Assembly (NCBI GenBank): GCA_016868255.1
Contig: VGHN01000003.1
Coordinates: 79,227-143,226 of the forward strand
DNA: 64,000 nt
Reading direction: 5' to 3'
From: Betaproteobacteria bacterium
Lineage (GTDB): Bacteria; Pseudomonadota; Gammaproteobacteria; Burkholderiales; Burkholderiaceae_A
Shown piece after piece: positions 39,626 to 49,295 of the stretch (position 1 is the first letter of the stretch; the number at the start of each line of letters is the position of its first letter). The position numbers and the translations under genes were made by a program. The notes below the pieces were generated by a model. It made no database searches, had not been told where the DNA came from, and was given only the letters and a program-made list of their open reading frames with translations.

Positions 39626-40688
39626 TTCGCTTGGTTTGAGTGCGGCCGAACTGGCGCGCCAGTTCGGCGGGGTGTTGATTGGCGACGGCAGTCAGCGTGT
39701 AAACGGTTTTGCGGCTCTTGATACAGCAGGGCCTCAACACGCCGCCTTTATCAATTCGAATCGCTATGCCGATCAACTCGCTAGTTGCAAGGCTGGTCTG
39801 GTTGTTGTCCCTAGAGATTTCCAAGGCGACACTTCTCAATTCCCTTGTGTGGTTCAGAGCGATAACCCCTATTTGTTCTTCGCGCGTGCGAGCTTGGCGC
39901 TTATTGAGTTGGATCGACGCGCCAAGGTTCCAGCAACCGAGATCCACCCCACCGCAGTGGTGAACAAGACAGCCCAGATTGGCCAACGCGTCCGCATCGG
40001 CGCCTTTGTGAGCATTGGCGATGGCGTTCGGATCGGCGATAACAGCGATGTTGGGTCCCACACCGTTATTGCCAACGGGGTGAAGGTGGGTGTCGCTGGC
40101 CAGATCCACGCCCGCGTCACAATCGAGGAAGGCACCTCCATTGGAGACCGTTGTGTGATTCATTCTGGCGTGGTGATCGGCTCCGACGGGTTCGGTTTCG
40201 CCCCCACCCCCGATCACCAATGGGTGAAGATTCCTCAGACCGGCGGTGTGGAGATTGGCAACGATGTTGAAATTGGTGCCAACACGGTGATTGATTGCGG
40301 GACTCTGAAACCCACGCGTGTGGGCAACGGCGTCAAGCTCGATAACCTCATTCAGGTGGCCCACAACGTGGAGATTGGTGATCACACCGCCATTGCAGGA
40401 TGTGTTGGTATTGCAGGCAGTGCGGTGATCGGGAAATACTGCCAAATTGGCGGTGCGGCCGGCATTCTCGGGCACCTTCGCATTGCCGATCACACGGTGA
40501 TTGGTCCCATGAGCCTCGTGATCTCGTCTATCGATGCTGCGGGGAAGTATGTTGGTGTCTTTCCCTTGCAGGCGGAAGCGGATTGGGAGCGTTCGGCAGC
40601 CATTGTTCGACGGTTGCCGTCGATGCGTTCCGAGATCAAGGCAGTTCGTTCAGAGTTGCGCAGTAATCCACATAATCAAAAAGACTGA
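39603..40688 (+). CDS. lpxD: UDP-3-O-acylglucosamine N-acyltransferase LpxD
   Basis: LpxD adds the amide-linked hydroxyacyl chain to UDP-3-O-acylglucosamine, the third step of lipid A synthesis. The 361-residue protein has an N-terminal uridine-binding domain (FINSNRYADQL), a left-handed beta-helix of hexapeptide repeats (IGQRVRIGAFVSIGDGVRIG), and the catalytic histidine in QVAHNVEIGDHT. The ATG at 39603 lies within the skp end. The repeats give a long open frame on the opposite strand, which I treat as an artefact. Confidence 0.97.
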   Translation: MPNQDPSDSLGLSAAELARQFGGVLIGDGSQRVNGFAALDTAGPQHAAFINSNRYADQLASCKAGLVVVPRDFQGDTSQFPCVVQSDNPYLFFARASLALIELDRRAKVPATEIHPTAVVNKTAQIGQRVRIGAFVSIGDGVRIGDNSDVGSHTVIANGVKVGVAGQIHARVTIEEGTSIGDRCVIHSGVVIGSDGFGFAPTPDHQWVKIPQTGGVEIGNDVEIGANTVIDCGTLKPTRVGNGVKLDNLIQVAHNVEIGDHTAIAGCVGIAGSAVIGKYCQIGGAAGILGHLRIADHTVIGPMSLVISSIDAAGKYVGVFPLQAEADWERSAAIVRRLPSMRSEIKAVRSELRSNPHNQKD

Positions 40689-40709
40689 GTCAGATAGGGG
40701 CCGTTTTGC

Positions 40710-41159
40710 ATGATGGACATTCGTGAAATCCTAGATATCCTCCCACATCGGTATCCGTTTCTTCTCGTTGACCGTGTTCTCGAGTGCACGCCTGGAGAGC
40801 GAATTGTTGCTGTGAAGAATGTCACCGTGAACGAAGAGTTTTTCAATGGCCACTTCCCGCATTACAAGGTCATGCCGGGTGTGTTGGTCATTGAGGCCCT
40901 CGCCCAGGCCGCCGGCATCCTCTCTTTTAAGACCATGAACAGCCAGGCCGATGAAAACTCCGTTTATTTCTTTGTCGGTATCGACAATGCACGGTTCAAG
41001 CGTCCGGTGGTTCCCGGCGATGTGCTGCGTCTTGAGGTGCAGATCGAGAGGCACTCTAGGGGGCTTTGGAAGTACAAGGCGCAGGCATTGGTGGACGATC
41101 AACTGGCAGCCGAGGCAGACTTGATGTGCGCGTTGCGCGACATTCCAAAGGCCGATTGA
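40710..41159 (+). CDS. fabZ: 3-hydroxyacyl-[acyl-carrier-protein] dehydratase FabZ
   Basis: FabZ dehydrates beta-hydroxyacyl-ACP in fatty acid elongation and competes with LpxA/LpxD for the same hydroxyacyl-ACP. The 149-residue hotdog protein has the catalytic His48 in GHFP and Glu62 in [10 protein letters not shown], with the same spacing as E. coli. Two adjacent ATGs at 40710 and 40713 are possible starts after a GGGG site. The stop overlaps the lpxA ATG (TGATG). Confidence 0.98.
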   Translation: MMDIREILDILPHRYPFLLVDRVLECTPGERIVAVKNVTVNEEFFNGHFPHYKVMPGVLVIEALAQAAGILSFKTMNSQADENSVYFFVGIDNARFKRPVVPGDVLRLEVQIERHSRGLWKYKAQALVDDQLAAEADLMCALRDIPKAD

Positions 41160-41950
41160 TGCCGGCGATTCACCCAACCGCAATTGTTGACACCAAGGCG
41201 GAGCTTGCGGCCGATGTCGAGGTTGGCGCCTATGCCATTGTTGGTCCCGGCGCTGTTATTGGCCCAGGCTGTCGGATCGACGCATTTGCTCAGGTGGTTG
41301 GCCTCACGCGTATGGGTCGTGACAACAAGGTGTTTTCACATGCCGTTATTGGCAACCCTCCTCAAGACAAGAAATACGCGGGTGAGCCAACACGCTTAGA
41401 GATTGGGTCGGGCAACGTCTTTCGGGAGTTCGTGACCATCAACACCGGCACAGTTCAGGACAACGGCTGCACGATCATCGGTGATCGAAATTGGATCATG
41501 GCCTATGTTCACATCGCTCACGATTGCCGTGTCGGGTCTGACACGATCATGGCCAATGCAGTGCAACTGGCTGGTCACGTCACTGTGGGTGACTGGGCCA
41601 TTCTCGGCGGGATCACTGGCGTGCATCAGTTTGTTCGTGTGGGACCTCATGCCATGACGGGCGCAGGCACAACCTTGCTGCAGGATCTTCCGCCGTATGT
41701 GTTGTCCAACGGCAACCCAGCCTCCGCACATGGTTTGAATTCCGAGGGCCTGCGCCGTCGCGGGTTTTCCGAGCAGACCATTCGTGGTCTGAAGCAGACC
41801 TATCGGCATTTGTACAAATCGGGACTCTCTCTTGCAGATTCCATACTGGCCATCGAAGCAAGCCTGAGTGAACTCGATGATGCAGACCAGCCCGCTGTTG
41901 CTGCGCTGGTTGACTTCCTGCGCGCATCGGGCCGAGGGATTGTGAGGTAG
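41159..41950 (+). CDS. lpxA: UDP-N-acetylglucosamine O-acyltransferase LpxA
   Basis: LpxA transfers a hydroxyacyl chain to position 3 of UDP-GlcNAc, the first step of lipid A synthesis. The 263-residue protein is a left-handed beta-helix with the catalytic His121 in HIAHDCRVG and a helical C-terminal domain. The ATG at 41159 overlaps the fabZ stop and gives the conserved start [11 protein letters not shown]; the open frame continues 31 codons upstream inside fabZ. lpxB follows after three bases. Confidence 0.98.
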   Translation: MPAIHPTAIVDTKAELAADVEVGAYAIVGPGAVIGPGCRIDAFAQVVGLTRMGRDNKVFSHAVIGNPPQDKKYAGEPTRLEIGSGNVFREFVTINTGTVQDNGCTIIGDRNWIMAYVHIAHDCRVGSDTIMANAVQLAGHVTVGDWAILGGITGVHQFVRVGPHAMTGAGTTLLQDLPPYVLSNGNPASAHGLNSEGLRRRGFSEQTIRGLKQTYRHLYKSGLSLADSILAIEASLSELDDADQPAVAALVDFLRASGRGIVR

Positions 41951-41953
41951 CCA

Positions 41954-43111
41954 TTGTCGCGATGGGCCGTCTGCGCCGGAGAGGCTTCGGGAGACCTAAT
42001 CGGTGCGCGTGGGTTGGAGACCTTCTTTTCACGCAATGGCCCAGCGCCGGTGGGCATTGGTGGCCCGAGGCTTCGCGAGATCGGGGTAGAGACTTGGTTC
42101 GATTGCAGTGAGCTCTCTGTTCGCGGATATGTAGAGACGCTGCGCCAACTCCCACGCATACTGGGTATTCGGAGAAGCTTTCTTGATCGTCTGACGCATT
42201 CGCCGCCGGTGGCTTACTTCGGTATTGATGCACCCGATTTCAATCTCGGTATTGAGGAGGCCCTTCGTGCAAGCGGCGTCTCGACGGTTCAATTTGTCAG
42301 TCCTGCGATCTGGGCGTGGCGTGCAAACCGCATTGAGAAGATTAAGAGGGCGGTGGAGCACATGTTGTGCATCTTCCCTTTCGAGGCGGCACTCTACAAA
42401 GACACAGGAGTGAAGGCCTTGTTCGTTGGACACCCCCTCGCATCCGACATTCCCTTCGCCCCCGATAAACAACCCGCTAGAGATCGTCTTGGACTCACAG
42501 ATGGGCGTCCAGTTCTGGCCATCCTTCCAGGTTCCCGGGCATCCGAGATTGCTGCCTTGGGAAAAGATTTTCTCGAGGTGGCCATTGCGCTGGCCGGGGA
42601 GTTTCAGTCGGTTATTCCAGCGGCGACCCCGAGCATAGAGGAGCGTATTCAGTCACTTCCGAACTGGCCACTTGCCCAGGCCAAGGGGGTGCGTCTTCTC
42701 CCACAGCCTCAGGGTGCCCCACCAGTCTCCCATCTGGTGATGCAAGCGGCTGATATTGGGCTCGTTGCAAGTGGCACTGCTGCTCTGGAGATGGCGCTGT
42801 TCGGGCGTCCTCACCTGATTGCTTACCGAGTGCCCTGGCTGACGTATCGACTGATGAAGGCGCAGTCTCAGTCCCGCTTCATCGGACTTCCCAACATTAT
42901 TCTCGATGCCCAGGTGGTCCCGGAGTACATTCAAGAGAACTGCAATGCGGCTGAATTAATCAAAGGAATTCAAGGCCTTCAGACTCACGCAGGCTTATAC
43001 GAGTCGACGGTTGAGCGCTTCTCACTCTTGCACTCGGCCCTGCAGCGAGACACTCCGTCTCTGATATCCGATTACCTAGAGGACGCTTTTAAGTCGTGCG
43101 CATCGGCATAG
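41954..43111 (+). CDS. lpxB: Lipid-A-disaccharide synthase LpxB
   Basis: LpxB joins UDP-2,3-diacylglucosamine and lipid X into the lipid A disaccharide at the inner membrane. The 385-residue GT-B-type enzyme has the N-terminal glycine-rich CAGEASGDLIGARG, the conserved YFGIDAPDFN and SPAIWAWR segments, FVGHPLAS, and VASGTAALEMAL in the UDP-binding half. The start is TTG at 41954, with GAGG nine bases before; it is the only start between the lpxA stop and the conserved core. LpxC and LpxH are not in the window. The last 16 bases overlap rnhB. Confidence 0.96.
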   Translation: MSRWAVCAGEASGDLIGARGLETFFSRNGPAPVGIGGPRLREIGVETWFDCSELSVRGYVETLRQLPRILGIRRSFLDRLTHSPPVAYFGIDAPDFNLGIEEALRASGVSTVQFVSPAIWAWRANRIEKIKRAVEHMLCIFPFEAALYKDTGVKALFVGHPLASDIPFAPDKQPARDRLGLTDGRPVLAILPGSRASEIAALGKDFLEVAIALAGEFQSVIPAATPSIEERIQSLPNWPLAQAKGVRLLPQPQGAPPVSHLVMQAADIGLVASGTAALEMALFGRPHLIAYRVPWLTYRLMKAQSQSRFIGLPNIILDAQVVPEYIQENCNAAELIKGIQGLQTHAGLYESTVERFSLLHSALQRDTPSLISDYLEDAFKSCASA

Positions 43112-43740
43112 ACGAGGTGGGGCGGGGCCCCTTGGCCGGGCCGGTTACTGCGGCAGCGGTCTGCCTTGGACCGAGCGTCGACCTGGAACTGCGCGACTCG
43201 AAGAAGTTGTCGGCAAGACAACGCATCACTCTGAATCAACGCATTGCCGATTCGGCCTTGGCCTTCGGAATCGGCGAGGCCAGCGTGGAGGAAATCGACC
43301 GCCTCAACATTCTTCAGGCCACTTTTCTGGCAATGCAACGCGCTGTTCGAGCATGCCTGGACTCTCTGTGTGGAACAGATGACGCACGAAAGGGTCCGTC
43401 GATTGAGCCAACCGGCCTGAATACAGATTCATGTGAGTTGCTGGTCGACGGTCATTTGAATCCACAGCGATGGCTCGGTGAGGACTGGCCGTGGCGAACC
43501 CAGACAGTGGTGCGAGGCGACTCGCTCATTGCGGAAATCTCAGCGGCATCGATCATTGCGAAGGTCCATCGAGACCAACAGATGCAGGCCTATGCGAAGG
43601 ACTTCCCAGGCTATGGCTTTGAATCCAATGCCGGCTATGGAACGGCCGCCCATCTGCGGGCACTGCGCGACTTGGGCCCATGTTCATTGCATCGCCGAAG
43701 TTTCGCGCCCGTGTCGGCGCTGATTCATTCGCAGATCTGA
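43096..43740 (+). CDS. rnhB: Ribonuclease HII
   Basis: RNase HII cuts RNA-DNA hybrids and starts removal of single ribonucleotides from DNA. The 214-residue protein opens with the active-site motif IDEVGRGPLAGP (Asp6, Glu7) and has the later acidic residues in LLVDGHLNP and the GDSLIAEISAASIIAKVHRD segment. The start is GTG inside the lpxB end. This place after lpxB is conserved in many proteobacteria. A strong ribosome-binding site for the next gene overlaps its stop codon. Confidence 0.97.
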   Translation: MRIGIDEVGRGPLAGPVTAAAVCLGPSVDLELRDSKKLSARQRITLNQRIADSALAFGIGEASVEEIDRLNILQATFLAMQRAVRACLDSLCGTDDARKGPSIEPTGLNTDSCELLVDGHLNPQRWLGEDWPWRTQTVVRGDSLIAEISAASIIAKVHRDQQMQAYAKDFPGYGFESNAGYGTAAHLRALRDLGPCSLHRRSFAPVSALIHSQI

Positions 43741-43745
43741 GGGAG
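43739..43745 (+). promoter_or_regulatory. Ribosome-binding site supporting the TTG start of the rRNA methyltransferase
   Basis: GAGGGAG overlaps the rnhB stop and lies six bases before the TTG at 43752. It decides that start over longer in-frame alternatives within rnhB. Confidence 0.7.
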
Positions 43746-43751
43746 ACTGCG

Positions 43752-44624
43752 TTGCCTCTCCAGCGGATTGAATCGAGAAAGAACCCCAGTGCTCAGGCCG
43801 TTCGAAGTTTGGTCAGCAGTGCAAGGGCCCGACGGGAGGCAGGAAAGTATTGGGTGGAGGGGCGTCGTCTTGTCGAGGCATTCCTCGCGAGCGAGATGCG
43901 GTCCGTTGAGCCACTCAAGACCATTGAGTCATGCTTTCTGTCGGACTCATTTCTTGCATCCAATCCCGAGTGGCTCGGTTTCTCAATGCTCGATGCCGAC
44001 AGGCTCTGTGTTCTGAGCGACTCAGTCTTTGCGGACTGCTCTGGCCTCGAGAGTCCCGAAGGCGTGGGTCTCGTGGTGAAGCACAAGGAAGCGAGGCAGG
44101 GCCTATTCGATACGAGCGCCGCACTCAGCCAGGACTTTCTGGTTCTTGATCGCCTCCAAGACCCAGGCAACCTTGGATCGATGATTCGATCTGCGCGAGC
44201 TGCCTCTGTGGGCACACTGCTCGCCTTGATGGGCTCGACGGAAGTTTTTTCACCCAAGGCACTGCGTGGCGGAATGGGGGCGCAGTTCGGTATGCAAGTC
44301 TTTGAGGGTGTTGAACCCACGGCTCTTTTGAGCGCCGTTCAAGGGCATCCTTCTCGACCGGTTCTTATTGCTGCCGCTGCGCCGAGTGGTGGGGGGGTCT
44401 CTCTCTACGCTGCCCTCACTCAATCCATTCTGGCCGGCGATCGACCGGTGGGATTTGTTTTTGGCCAAGAGGGCGGGGGGCTGGACCATGACTGGACGAA
44501 GTCCTCCAGTATTGAGTTGGTGAGCATTCCGCAGAGCGATTCGGTGGAGTCTTTGAATGTGGCCGCTGCCGCCGCCGTTATTCTCTTTGAGCGGCGTCGC
44601 CTGCGCTTAGCGCGCCAGGGCTAG
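43752..44624 (+). CDS. SpoU-family (TrmH) RNA 2'-O-methyltransferase
   Basis: The 290-residue protein is a SPOUT-class RNA ribose methyltransferase of the TrmH/RlmB group. It has an N-terminal RNA-binding substrate domain and a C-terminal knotted domain with the three family motifs: DRLQDPGNLGSMIRSA, GFVFGQEGGGLD, and IPQSDSVESLNVAAAAAVILFE. I cannot tell from sequence which rRNA or tRNA position is modified; it matches the group annotated as 23S rRNA methyltransferase found beside rnhB in betaproteobacteria. The start is TTG 43752, six bases after a strong ribosome-binding site. The end overlaps ppsR by 18 bases. Confidence 0.92.
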   Translation: MPLQRIESRKNPSAQAVRSLVSSARARREAGKYWVEGRRLVEAFLASEMRSVEPLKTIESCFLSDSFLASNPEWLGFSMLDADRLCVLSDSVFADCSGLESPEGVGLVVKHKEARQGLFDTSAALSQDFLVLDRLQDPGNLGSMIRSARAASVGTLLALMGSTEVFSPKALRGGMGAQFGMQVFEGVEPTALLSAVQGHPSRPVLIAAAAPSGGGVSLYAALTQSILAGDRPVGFVFGQEGGGLDHDWTKSSSIELVSIPQSDSVESLNVAAAAAVILFERRRLRLARQG

Positions 44625-45434
44625 GGTATTGAGAATGGTTGTCGCGATCTCTTCAATCGATTTGGTGGTGGTCGAGAGCCAGTGAACACCCTCTCGTCGC
44701 ATCATGGTCTCGGCGGCCCCCACTTCGTAGCGGCAGTTCTCCAGGGTGGCGTAGCGTGAACCCGGCCGCCGCTCGTTGCGGATGTCCGAGAGTCGAATAG
44801 GGTCAATGGTGAGGCCAAACAACTTCTCCATGTGGGGCCGTATGGCAGATGGCATTGCATCTCGCTCAAAATCCTCGGGAATCAGGGGATAGTTGGCGAC
44901 CTTCAGGCCGTACTGCATGGAGAGGTAGAGGCTGGTTGGTGTCTTACCGCTGCGAGAGACCCCAATCAAAATGACATCGGCCTGATCTAGGTTGCTGGTG
45001 GCCTGCCCGTCATCATGGGCCAGCGAGAAATTAATGGCCTCAATACGGTTCTTGTAGGCCTCCGAGTCTGTCGCATTATGAAATCGACCAATGGTGTGGT
45101 TGGACTTCACGCCGAGTTCGCGCTCGAGCGGCTCGACAAAGGTCGCGAAGAGGTCCAGGTGAACGGCTTTGGCCAGGCGGATCCGTGCCCCGATTGTTGA
45201 ATTGACCAGGGTGGAGAAGACCAGCGGGGGCTTGCCATCGACTCGGCCTTGTTCCTCGATGACCGCCTTGGCCTCGTCGGCCTTGTCGGGGGAGTCGATG
45301 AAGGGGAGGCGCCGATGCCGGAATTTCAGGCTGTCGAACTGGGCGAGCACCGAGGTGCCCAGGGTTTCGGCGGTGATTCCAGTTCCGTCTGAGACAAAAA
45401 ACACGGTTCGACCCGCGGCTTGGACACTGGTCAT
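44607..45434 (-). CDS. ppsR: Phosphoenolpyruvate synthase regulatory protein (kinase/pyrophosphorylase, DUF299)
   Basis: PpsR turns PEP synthase off by ADP-dependent threonine phosphorylation and on by phosphate-dependent removal. The 275-residue protein has the family start FFVSDGTGITAETLG and the P-loop GVSRSGKTPTSLYL. The ATG at 45434 is preferred; a TTG at 45452 would add six residues. It is divergent from ppsA, its target, with 86 bases between the start codons, so enzyme and regulator can be expressed together. Its end overlaps the convergent methyltransferase gene. Confidence 0.95.
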   Translation of the reverse strand: MTSVQAAGRTVFFVSDGTGITAETLGTSVLAQFDSLKFRHRRLPFIDSPDKADEAKAVIEEQGRVDGKPPLVFSTLVNSTIGARIRLAKAVHLDLFATFVEPLERELGVKSNHTIGRFHNATDSEAYKNRIEAINFSLAHDDGQATSNLDQADVILIGVSRSGKTPTSLYLSMQYGLKVANYPLIPEDFERDAMPSAIRPHMEKLFGLTIDPIRLSDIRNERRPGSRYATLENCRYEVGAAETMMRREGVHWLSTTTKSIEEIATTILNTLALAR

Positions 45435-45460
45435 GGGACGTTGACTCTCCAAAAAGGGCC

Positions 45461-45474
45461 CCGGGATAACCCGG
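45461..45474. repeat. Palindrome CCGGG-ATAA-CCCGG between ppsR and ppsA
   Basis: Perfect five-base arms around ATAA lie in the shared regulatory gap, 46 bases before ppsA. The palindrome overlaps a possible -10 region (GATAAC, 18 bases after TTGACT at 45441-45446). It could be an operator; no regulator is identified. Confidence 0.4.
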
Positions 45475-45520
45475 TAAAATTCGCCTAACTACAAATTATT
45501 CACATCTTAGGAGAAGTTTC

Positions 45521-47953
45521 ATGTCTAACACGCAAGCCAAGGGGGGCGGCGCGGCCCAGGCCGAACGTCTTGTCATTCCGTTTGAGGAGTTGCGGATGCA
45601 AGATGTCGAGGTGGTGGGGGGGAAAAACGCCTCGCTTGGGGAAATGATCAGCCAGCTCTCGAATACCGGGGTGCGGGTGCCGGGCGGTTTTGCCACCACT
45701 GCCCATGCATTCCGGCTGTTTCTTCAGAGCGGGGGGCTTGAGCAGCGAATCGCAAATCGGCTTGAGTCACTCAACACAGAAGATGTGCGGGCATTGACCA
45801 CCTGTGGCGCAGAGATTCGTCAGTGGGTCGTGGACACGCCACTCCCCAAGGAGTTAGAAAAGGCGGTGCGCGATGAGTTCGAGCGCCTGAGCAAGGTCGA
45901 AGGGACCGAGGCCAGCTGGGCGGTGCGCTCATCGGCGACGGCCGAGGACCTCCCCGACGCCTCCTTCGCCGGGCAGCAGGAAACCTATTTGAATGTAATT
46001 GGCATCGATGACGTCCTTGAGAAGATTCGACATGTGTTCGCCTCTCTCTACAACGACCGGGCGATTAGCTATCGGGTTCACAAAGGTTATGCCCACAGCA
46101 ATGTCGCCCTCTCAGCGGGCATCCAGCGAATGGTGCGCTCCGATCTCGGCGCAGCGGGGGTGATGTTCACCATTGATACAGAGTCCGGATTTGATCAGGT
46201 GGTGTTTGTGACCAGCTCCTATGGGCTTGGCGAGACAGTGGTGCAGGGCGCCGTGAACCCAGATGAGTTCTATGTGCACAAGCCCATGCTCAAGGCCGGC
46301 AAGATGCCAGTGATTCGCCGTCAGATTGGTAGCAAGCTGATCAAGATGGTCTTTGCCACTGCCCAGGAGCGTGTGGACACCAGGCGTGCAGTGAAGACGG
46401 TGGATGTTGCGATTGAAGATCGCAACCGCTATTCCCTAAGCCATGAGCAGGTCATTGAGCTGGCGCAATACGCGCTCACCATTGAGTCTCACTATGGCCG
46501 CCCAATGGACATTGAGTGGGGCCTTGACGGGCGCGATGGCAAGTTGTTCATTCTTCAGGCCCGCCCAGAGACGGTGAAGTCTCAGCAGTCGGCCACTGAA
46601 AAGCAGCAACGCTTCACTTTGAAGGGGCAGGGCACCGTACTGGCTGCCGGTCGCGCCATCGGTCAGAAGATTGGATCGGGCCCGGTGCGGGTAATTTCAG
46701 ATTCCTCTGAGATGGAGCGGGTTCAGCCGGGCGATGTTCTGGTGACGGATATGACGGATCCCAACTGGGAACCCGTTATGAAACGGGCCTCGGCCATTGT
46801 CACCAATCGCGGTGGCCGCACCTGCCATGCGGCGATTATTGCCAGGGAGCTGGGCATTCCTGCGGTGGTTGGATGCGGTGATGCGACCGAGAAGGTGGCC
46901 GATGGCGGCACAGTCACAGTCTCTTGCGCAGAGGGCGACGAAGGACATGTCTACGAGGGGCTGCTCGAGACAGAGGTGACCACCCTTGAGCTCGGGAACC
47001 TGCCAAAGATCCCGGTCAAGATCACCATGAACGTGGGCAATCCCCAGCTGGCCTTCGATTTCCAGTCGATTCCAAACGATGGCGTTGGCCTCGCGCGTCT
47101 CGAATTCATTATCAATAACAACATTGGGGTTCATCCCAAGGCCATCCTTGAGTATCCAAAGGTTGATCCTGAGTTGAAGTCTGCCGTGGAGCGAATCGCT
47201 CGAGGGCATGCCTCTCCCAGAGACTTCTTTGTCGACAAGCTGGCCGAGGGCGTGGCGACCATTGCGGCTGCGTTCTGGCCCAAGCCGGTCATTGTTCGCA
47301 TGTCAGACTTCAAGTCCAATGAGTATCGCAAGCTCATTGGTGGGTCGCGTTATGAGCCCGACGAAGAGAACCCCATGCTGGGCTTCCGTGGTGCCTCGCG
47401 CTACATTGCGCCTGAATTCCGCGACTGTTTTGAGATGGAGGTCCAGGCGCTTCGTCGTGTCCGTGAGGAGATGGGCCTGCGAAATATGGAAATCATGGTG
47501 CCCTTTGTCCGAACCCTTGGCGAGGCCAAGGCGGTCTGCGAGTTACTGGCGGCCCATGGCTTGGCCCGCGGCAGTGGTGCTGATTCGAGTGGCAATGGCG
47601 GCCTCAAGCTCATCATGATGTGCGAGTTGCCCTCCAATGCGATCATGGCCGATGAATTCCTTGAGTATTTCGATGGCTTCTCGATTGGCTCGAACGACCT
47701 CACGCAACTCACCCTTGGCCTCGACCGCGATTCGGGGTTGGTTGCGGGGGCTTTCGATGAGCGCGATGCCGCGGTCAAGAAGATGCTTGAGATGGCAATC
47801 GTGGCTTGCAACAAGGCCAACAAGTACGTGGGGATCTGCGGGCAGGGCCCCTCAGACTACCCCGACCTTGCCAAGTGGCTCGTTGAGAAGGGAATTAAAT
47901 CAATGTCGCTGAACCCCGACACTGTGATTGATACCTGGAAGAGCTTGGCTTAG
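45521..47953 (+). CDS. ppsA: Phosphoenolpyruvate synthase
   Basis: PpsA makes PEP from pyruvate with ATP giving AMP and phosphate, allowing gluconeogenesis from three-carbon substrates. The 810-residue protein has an N-terminal ATP-grasp domain ([19 protein letters not shown]), the phosphohistidine swivel domain with catalytic His436 in [15 protein letters not shown], and a C-terminal TIM barrel ending in the catalytic region [12 protein letters not shown]. The PpsR target threonine is in the same GGRTCHAA motif. The ATG follows AGGAGA. A strong bidirectional terminator follows. Confidence 0.98.
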   Translation: MSNTQAKGGGAAQAERLVIPFEELRMQDVEVVGGKNASLGEMISQLSNTGVRVPGGFATTAHAFRLFLQSGGLEQRIANRLESLNTEDVRALTTCGAEIRQWVVDTPLPKELEKAVRDEFERLSKVEGTEASWAVRSSATAEDLPDASFAGQQETYLNVIGIDDVLEKIRHVFASLYNDRAISYRVHKGYAHSNVALSAGIQRMVRSDLGAAGVMFTIDTESGFDQVVFVTSSYGLGETVVQGAVNPDEFYVHKPMLKAGKMPVIRRQIGSKLIKMVFATAQERVDTRRAVKTVDVAIEDRNRYSLSHEQVIELAQYALTIESHYGRPMDIEWGLDGRDGKLFILQARPETVKSQQSATEKQQRFTLKGQGTVLAAGRAIGQKIGSGPVRVISDSSEMERVQPGDVLVTDMTDPNWEPVMKRASAIVTNRGGRTCHAAIIARELGIPAVVGCGDATEKVADGGTVTVSCAEGDEGHVYEGLLETEVTTLELGNLPKIPVKITMNVGNPQLAFDFQSIPNDGVGLARLEFIINNNIGVHPKAILEYPKVDPELKSAVERIARGHASPRDFFVDKLAEGVATIAAAFWPKPVIVRMSDFKSNEYRKLIGGSRYEPDEENPMLGFRGASRYIAPEFRDCFEMEVQALRRVREEMGLRNMEIMVPFVRTLGEAKAVCELLAAHGLARGSGADSSGNGGLKLIMMCELPSNAIMADEFLEYFDGFSIGSNDLTQLTLGLDRDSGLVAGAFDERDAAVKKMLEMAIVACNKANKYVGICGQGPSDYPDLAKWLVEKGIKSMSLNPDTVIDTWKSLA

Positions 47954-47975
47954 CGTTTCTTGATTCCGTTAATGG

Positions 47976-48009
47976 AAAAGGGGGGCCTGCTTGAGCCCCC
48001 CTTTTTTTT
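47976..48009 (+). terminator. Bidirectional intrinsic terminator between ppsA and the livK-like gene
   Basis: GGGGGGC and GCCCCCC form a seven-pair stem with an eight-base loop, followed by eight T residues and preceded by four A residues. On the plus strand it ends ppsA. On the minus strand only four T residues follow the stem, so it would be weaker there for the livK-like gene. Confidence 0.92.
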
Positions 48010-48062
48010 AATCATGTTTTCTAGGCGCCGGCCTGCCATCGAAAACCGATGTTGCTAAGCCA

Positions 48063-49208
48063 CTACTGAATCACCCGCATCAACTCACGCTTGCCGCCTT
48101 TGTAGGTGTAGAGCGTGAGGGTACCGCCGTTGATGTCGCCATTCTTATCGAATGAAATAGGCCCTGTGACGCCGTCGTACTTGATCTTGGCCAATTCAGG
48201 CAAGTACTTCTTTGGGTCGGTGGAGTCGGCCTTCTTCATGGCCTCCACCAGCACCATGGTGGCGTCGTAGACGTATGGCGCATAGAGTTTCACTTCGGCA
48301 TTCATCTCCTTTTGGAAGCGCGCACGGAAGGCCTTGTCCTTCTCCACGTACTTTCCAACCACACCACCGGCCTCTGCGCAGAACAGGGTGCCATTGCCCA
48401 GGGCATCGCCAGCCAACTTGGGCAGTTCGGTCGTGCATATTCCATCGCCACCCATGAACTTGGCGTTGATACCGAGTTGCTTCATCTGGCGAAGCATGGG
48501 TCCTGCCACGGCATCCATTCCACCGTAGAAGACAACATCGGGTTTCTTGCCCTTGACGCTGGTGAGAATGGCGGCGAAGTCGGTGGCTTTGTCGGTGGTG
48601 TACTCCCGGCCCACCACCGTGCCCCCGGCGGCCTTCACGCCTTTTTCGAACTCATCGGCAACGCCCTGACCATAAGCGGTTCGATCGTCGATGATGGCAA
48701 TTGCCTTGCCTTTGAGATCATTCACGGCGTACCGCCCAAGGGTTCCGCCCAACTGGCCATCGTGAGCGACCACGCGGAAGGCGGTTTTATAACCCTGCAG
48801 CGTGTATTTGGGGTTGGTGGCCGAGGGGGAAATTTGGGGAATTCCTGCATCTGAATAGAGCTTCGAAGCAGGAATGGTGGTGCCCGAGTTGAGGTGGCCC
48901 ACCACGCCGACGACCTTGGCATCCACCAGTTTCTGGGCTGCGGCGGTGCCCTGCTTGGGGTCCGCTCCGTCGTCCTCGCTGAGAAGCTCGAACTTCACGG
49001 CCTTGCCACCAATTTTGATGTTGGCCTTGTTGAGGTCCGCGATGGCAAGCTTGGCACCGGCCTCATTGTCTTTCCCGAGGTGGGCAATGCCCCCGGTCAT
49101 GGGCGCAACATGCCCAATTTTCACTGTGGCGGTCTGCGCGAGCAAAGGCGCTGAGAAAGCAATGGCTACGGATGCGGCAACGGCATTAAGGCAAAGACTC
49201 TTCTGCAT
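48063..49208 (-). CDS. Branched-chain amino acid ABC transporter substrate-binding protein (LivK type)
   Basis: The 381-residue protein is a type I periplasmic binding protein of the Leu/Ile/Val family. Its signal peptide has core VAASVAIAFSAPLLAQ and likely cleavage near LLA-QT. The mature part shows VKIGHVAPMTGGIAHLGKD, the ligand-binding segment GHLNSGTTIPASKLY, and IIDDRTAYGQGVADEFE in the second lobe. The ATG at 49208 follows an AGGGAG site; upstream codons lack a signal peptide context. No permease or ATPase gene is nearby, so it must use a transporter encoded elsewhere. Its ligand may be branched-chain amino acids or a related amide; sequence alone does not decide. Confidence 0.93.
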   Translation of the reverse strand: MQKSLCLNAVAASVAIAFSAPLLAQTATVKIGHVAPMTGGIAHLGKDNEAGAKLAIADLNKANIKIGGKAVKFELLSEDDGADPKQGTAAAQKLVDAKVVGVVGHLNSGTTIPASKLYSDAGIPQISPSATNPKYTLQGYKTAFRVVAHDGQLGGTLGRYAVNDLKGKAIAIIDDRTAYGQGVADEFEKGVKAAGGTVVGREYTTDKATDFAAILTSVKGKKPDVVFYGGMDAVAGPMLRQMKQLGINAKFMGGDGICTTELPKLAGDALGNGTLFCAEAGGVVGKYVEKDKAFRARFQKEMNAEVKLYAPYVYDATMVLVEAMKKADSTDPKKYLPELAKIKYDGVTGPISFDKNGDINGGTLTLYTYKGGKRELMRVIQ

Positions 49209-49269
49209 AAGGCGCTCCCTAGAGGTTTGGTCGGTTGAGTCGAAATGGGTCAAGACGGACTGGCAAGAC

Positions 49270-49295
49270 AAATGAACACTTTAAATGAACACTTC
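49270..49295. repeat. Tandem 13-base direct repeat upstream of the livK-like gene
   Basis: AAATGAACACTTT and AAATGAACACTTC lie head to tail, identical in 12 of 13 positions. Read on the minus strand they come directly after an AT-rich TATAGATTAT (49310-49301) that could be a -10 region, so the repeats would sit at or just after the transcription start, 62 bases before the start codon. This is an operator-like position. Confidence 0.6.

Noticed and set aside
39600..40493. 297-codon open frame on the minus strand covering most of lpxD
   Set aside because: It mirrors the hexapeptide repeats of lpxD, whose GC-rich periodic codons rarely make stops on the other strand. The translation has no recognisable domain, and lpxD is clearly real.
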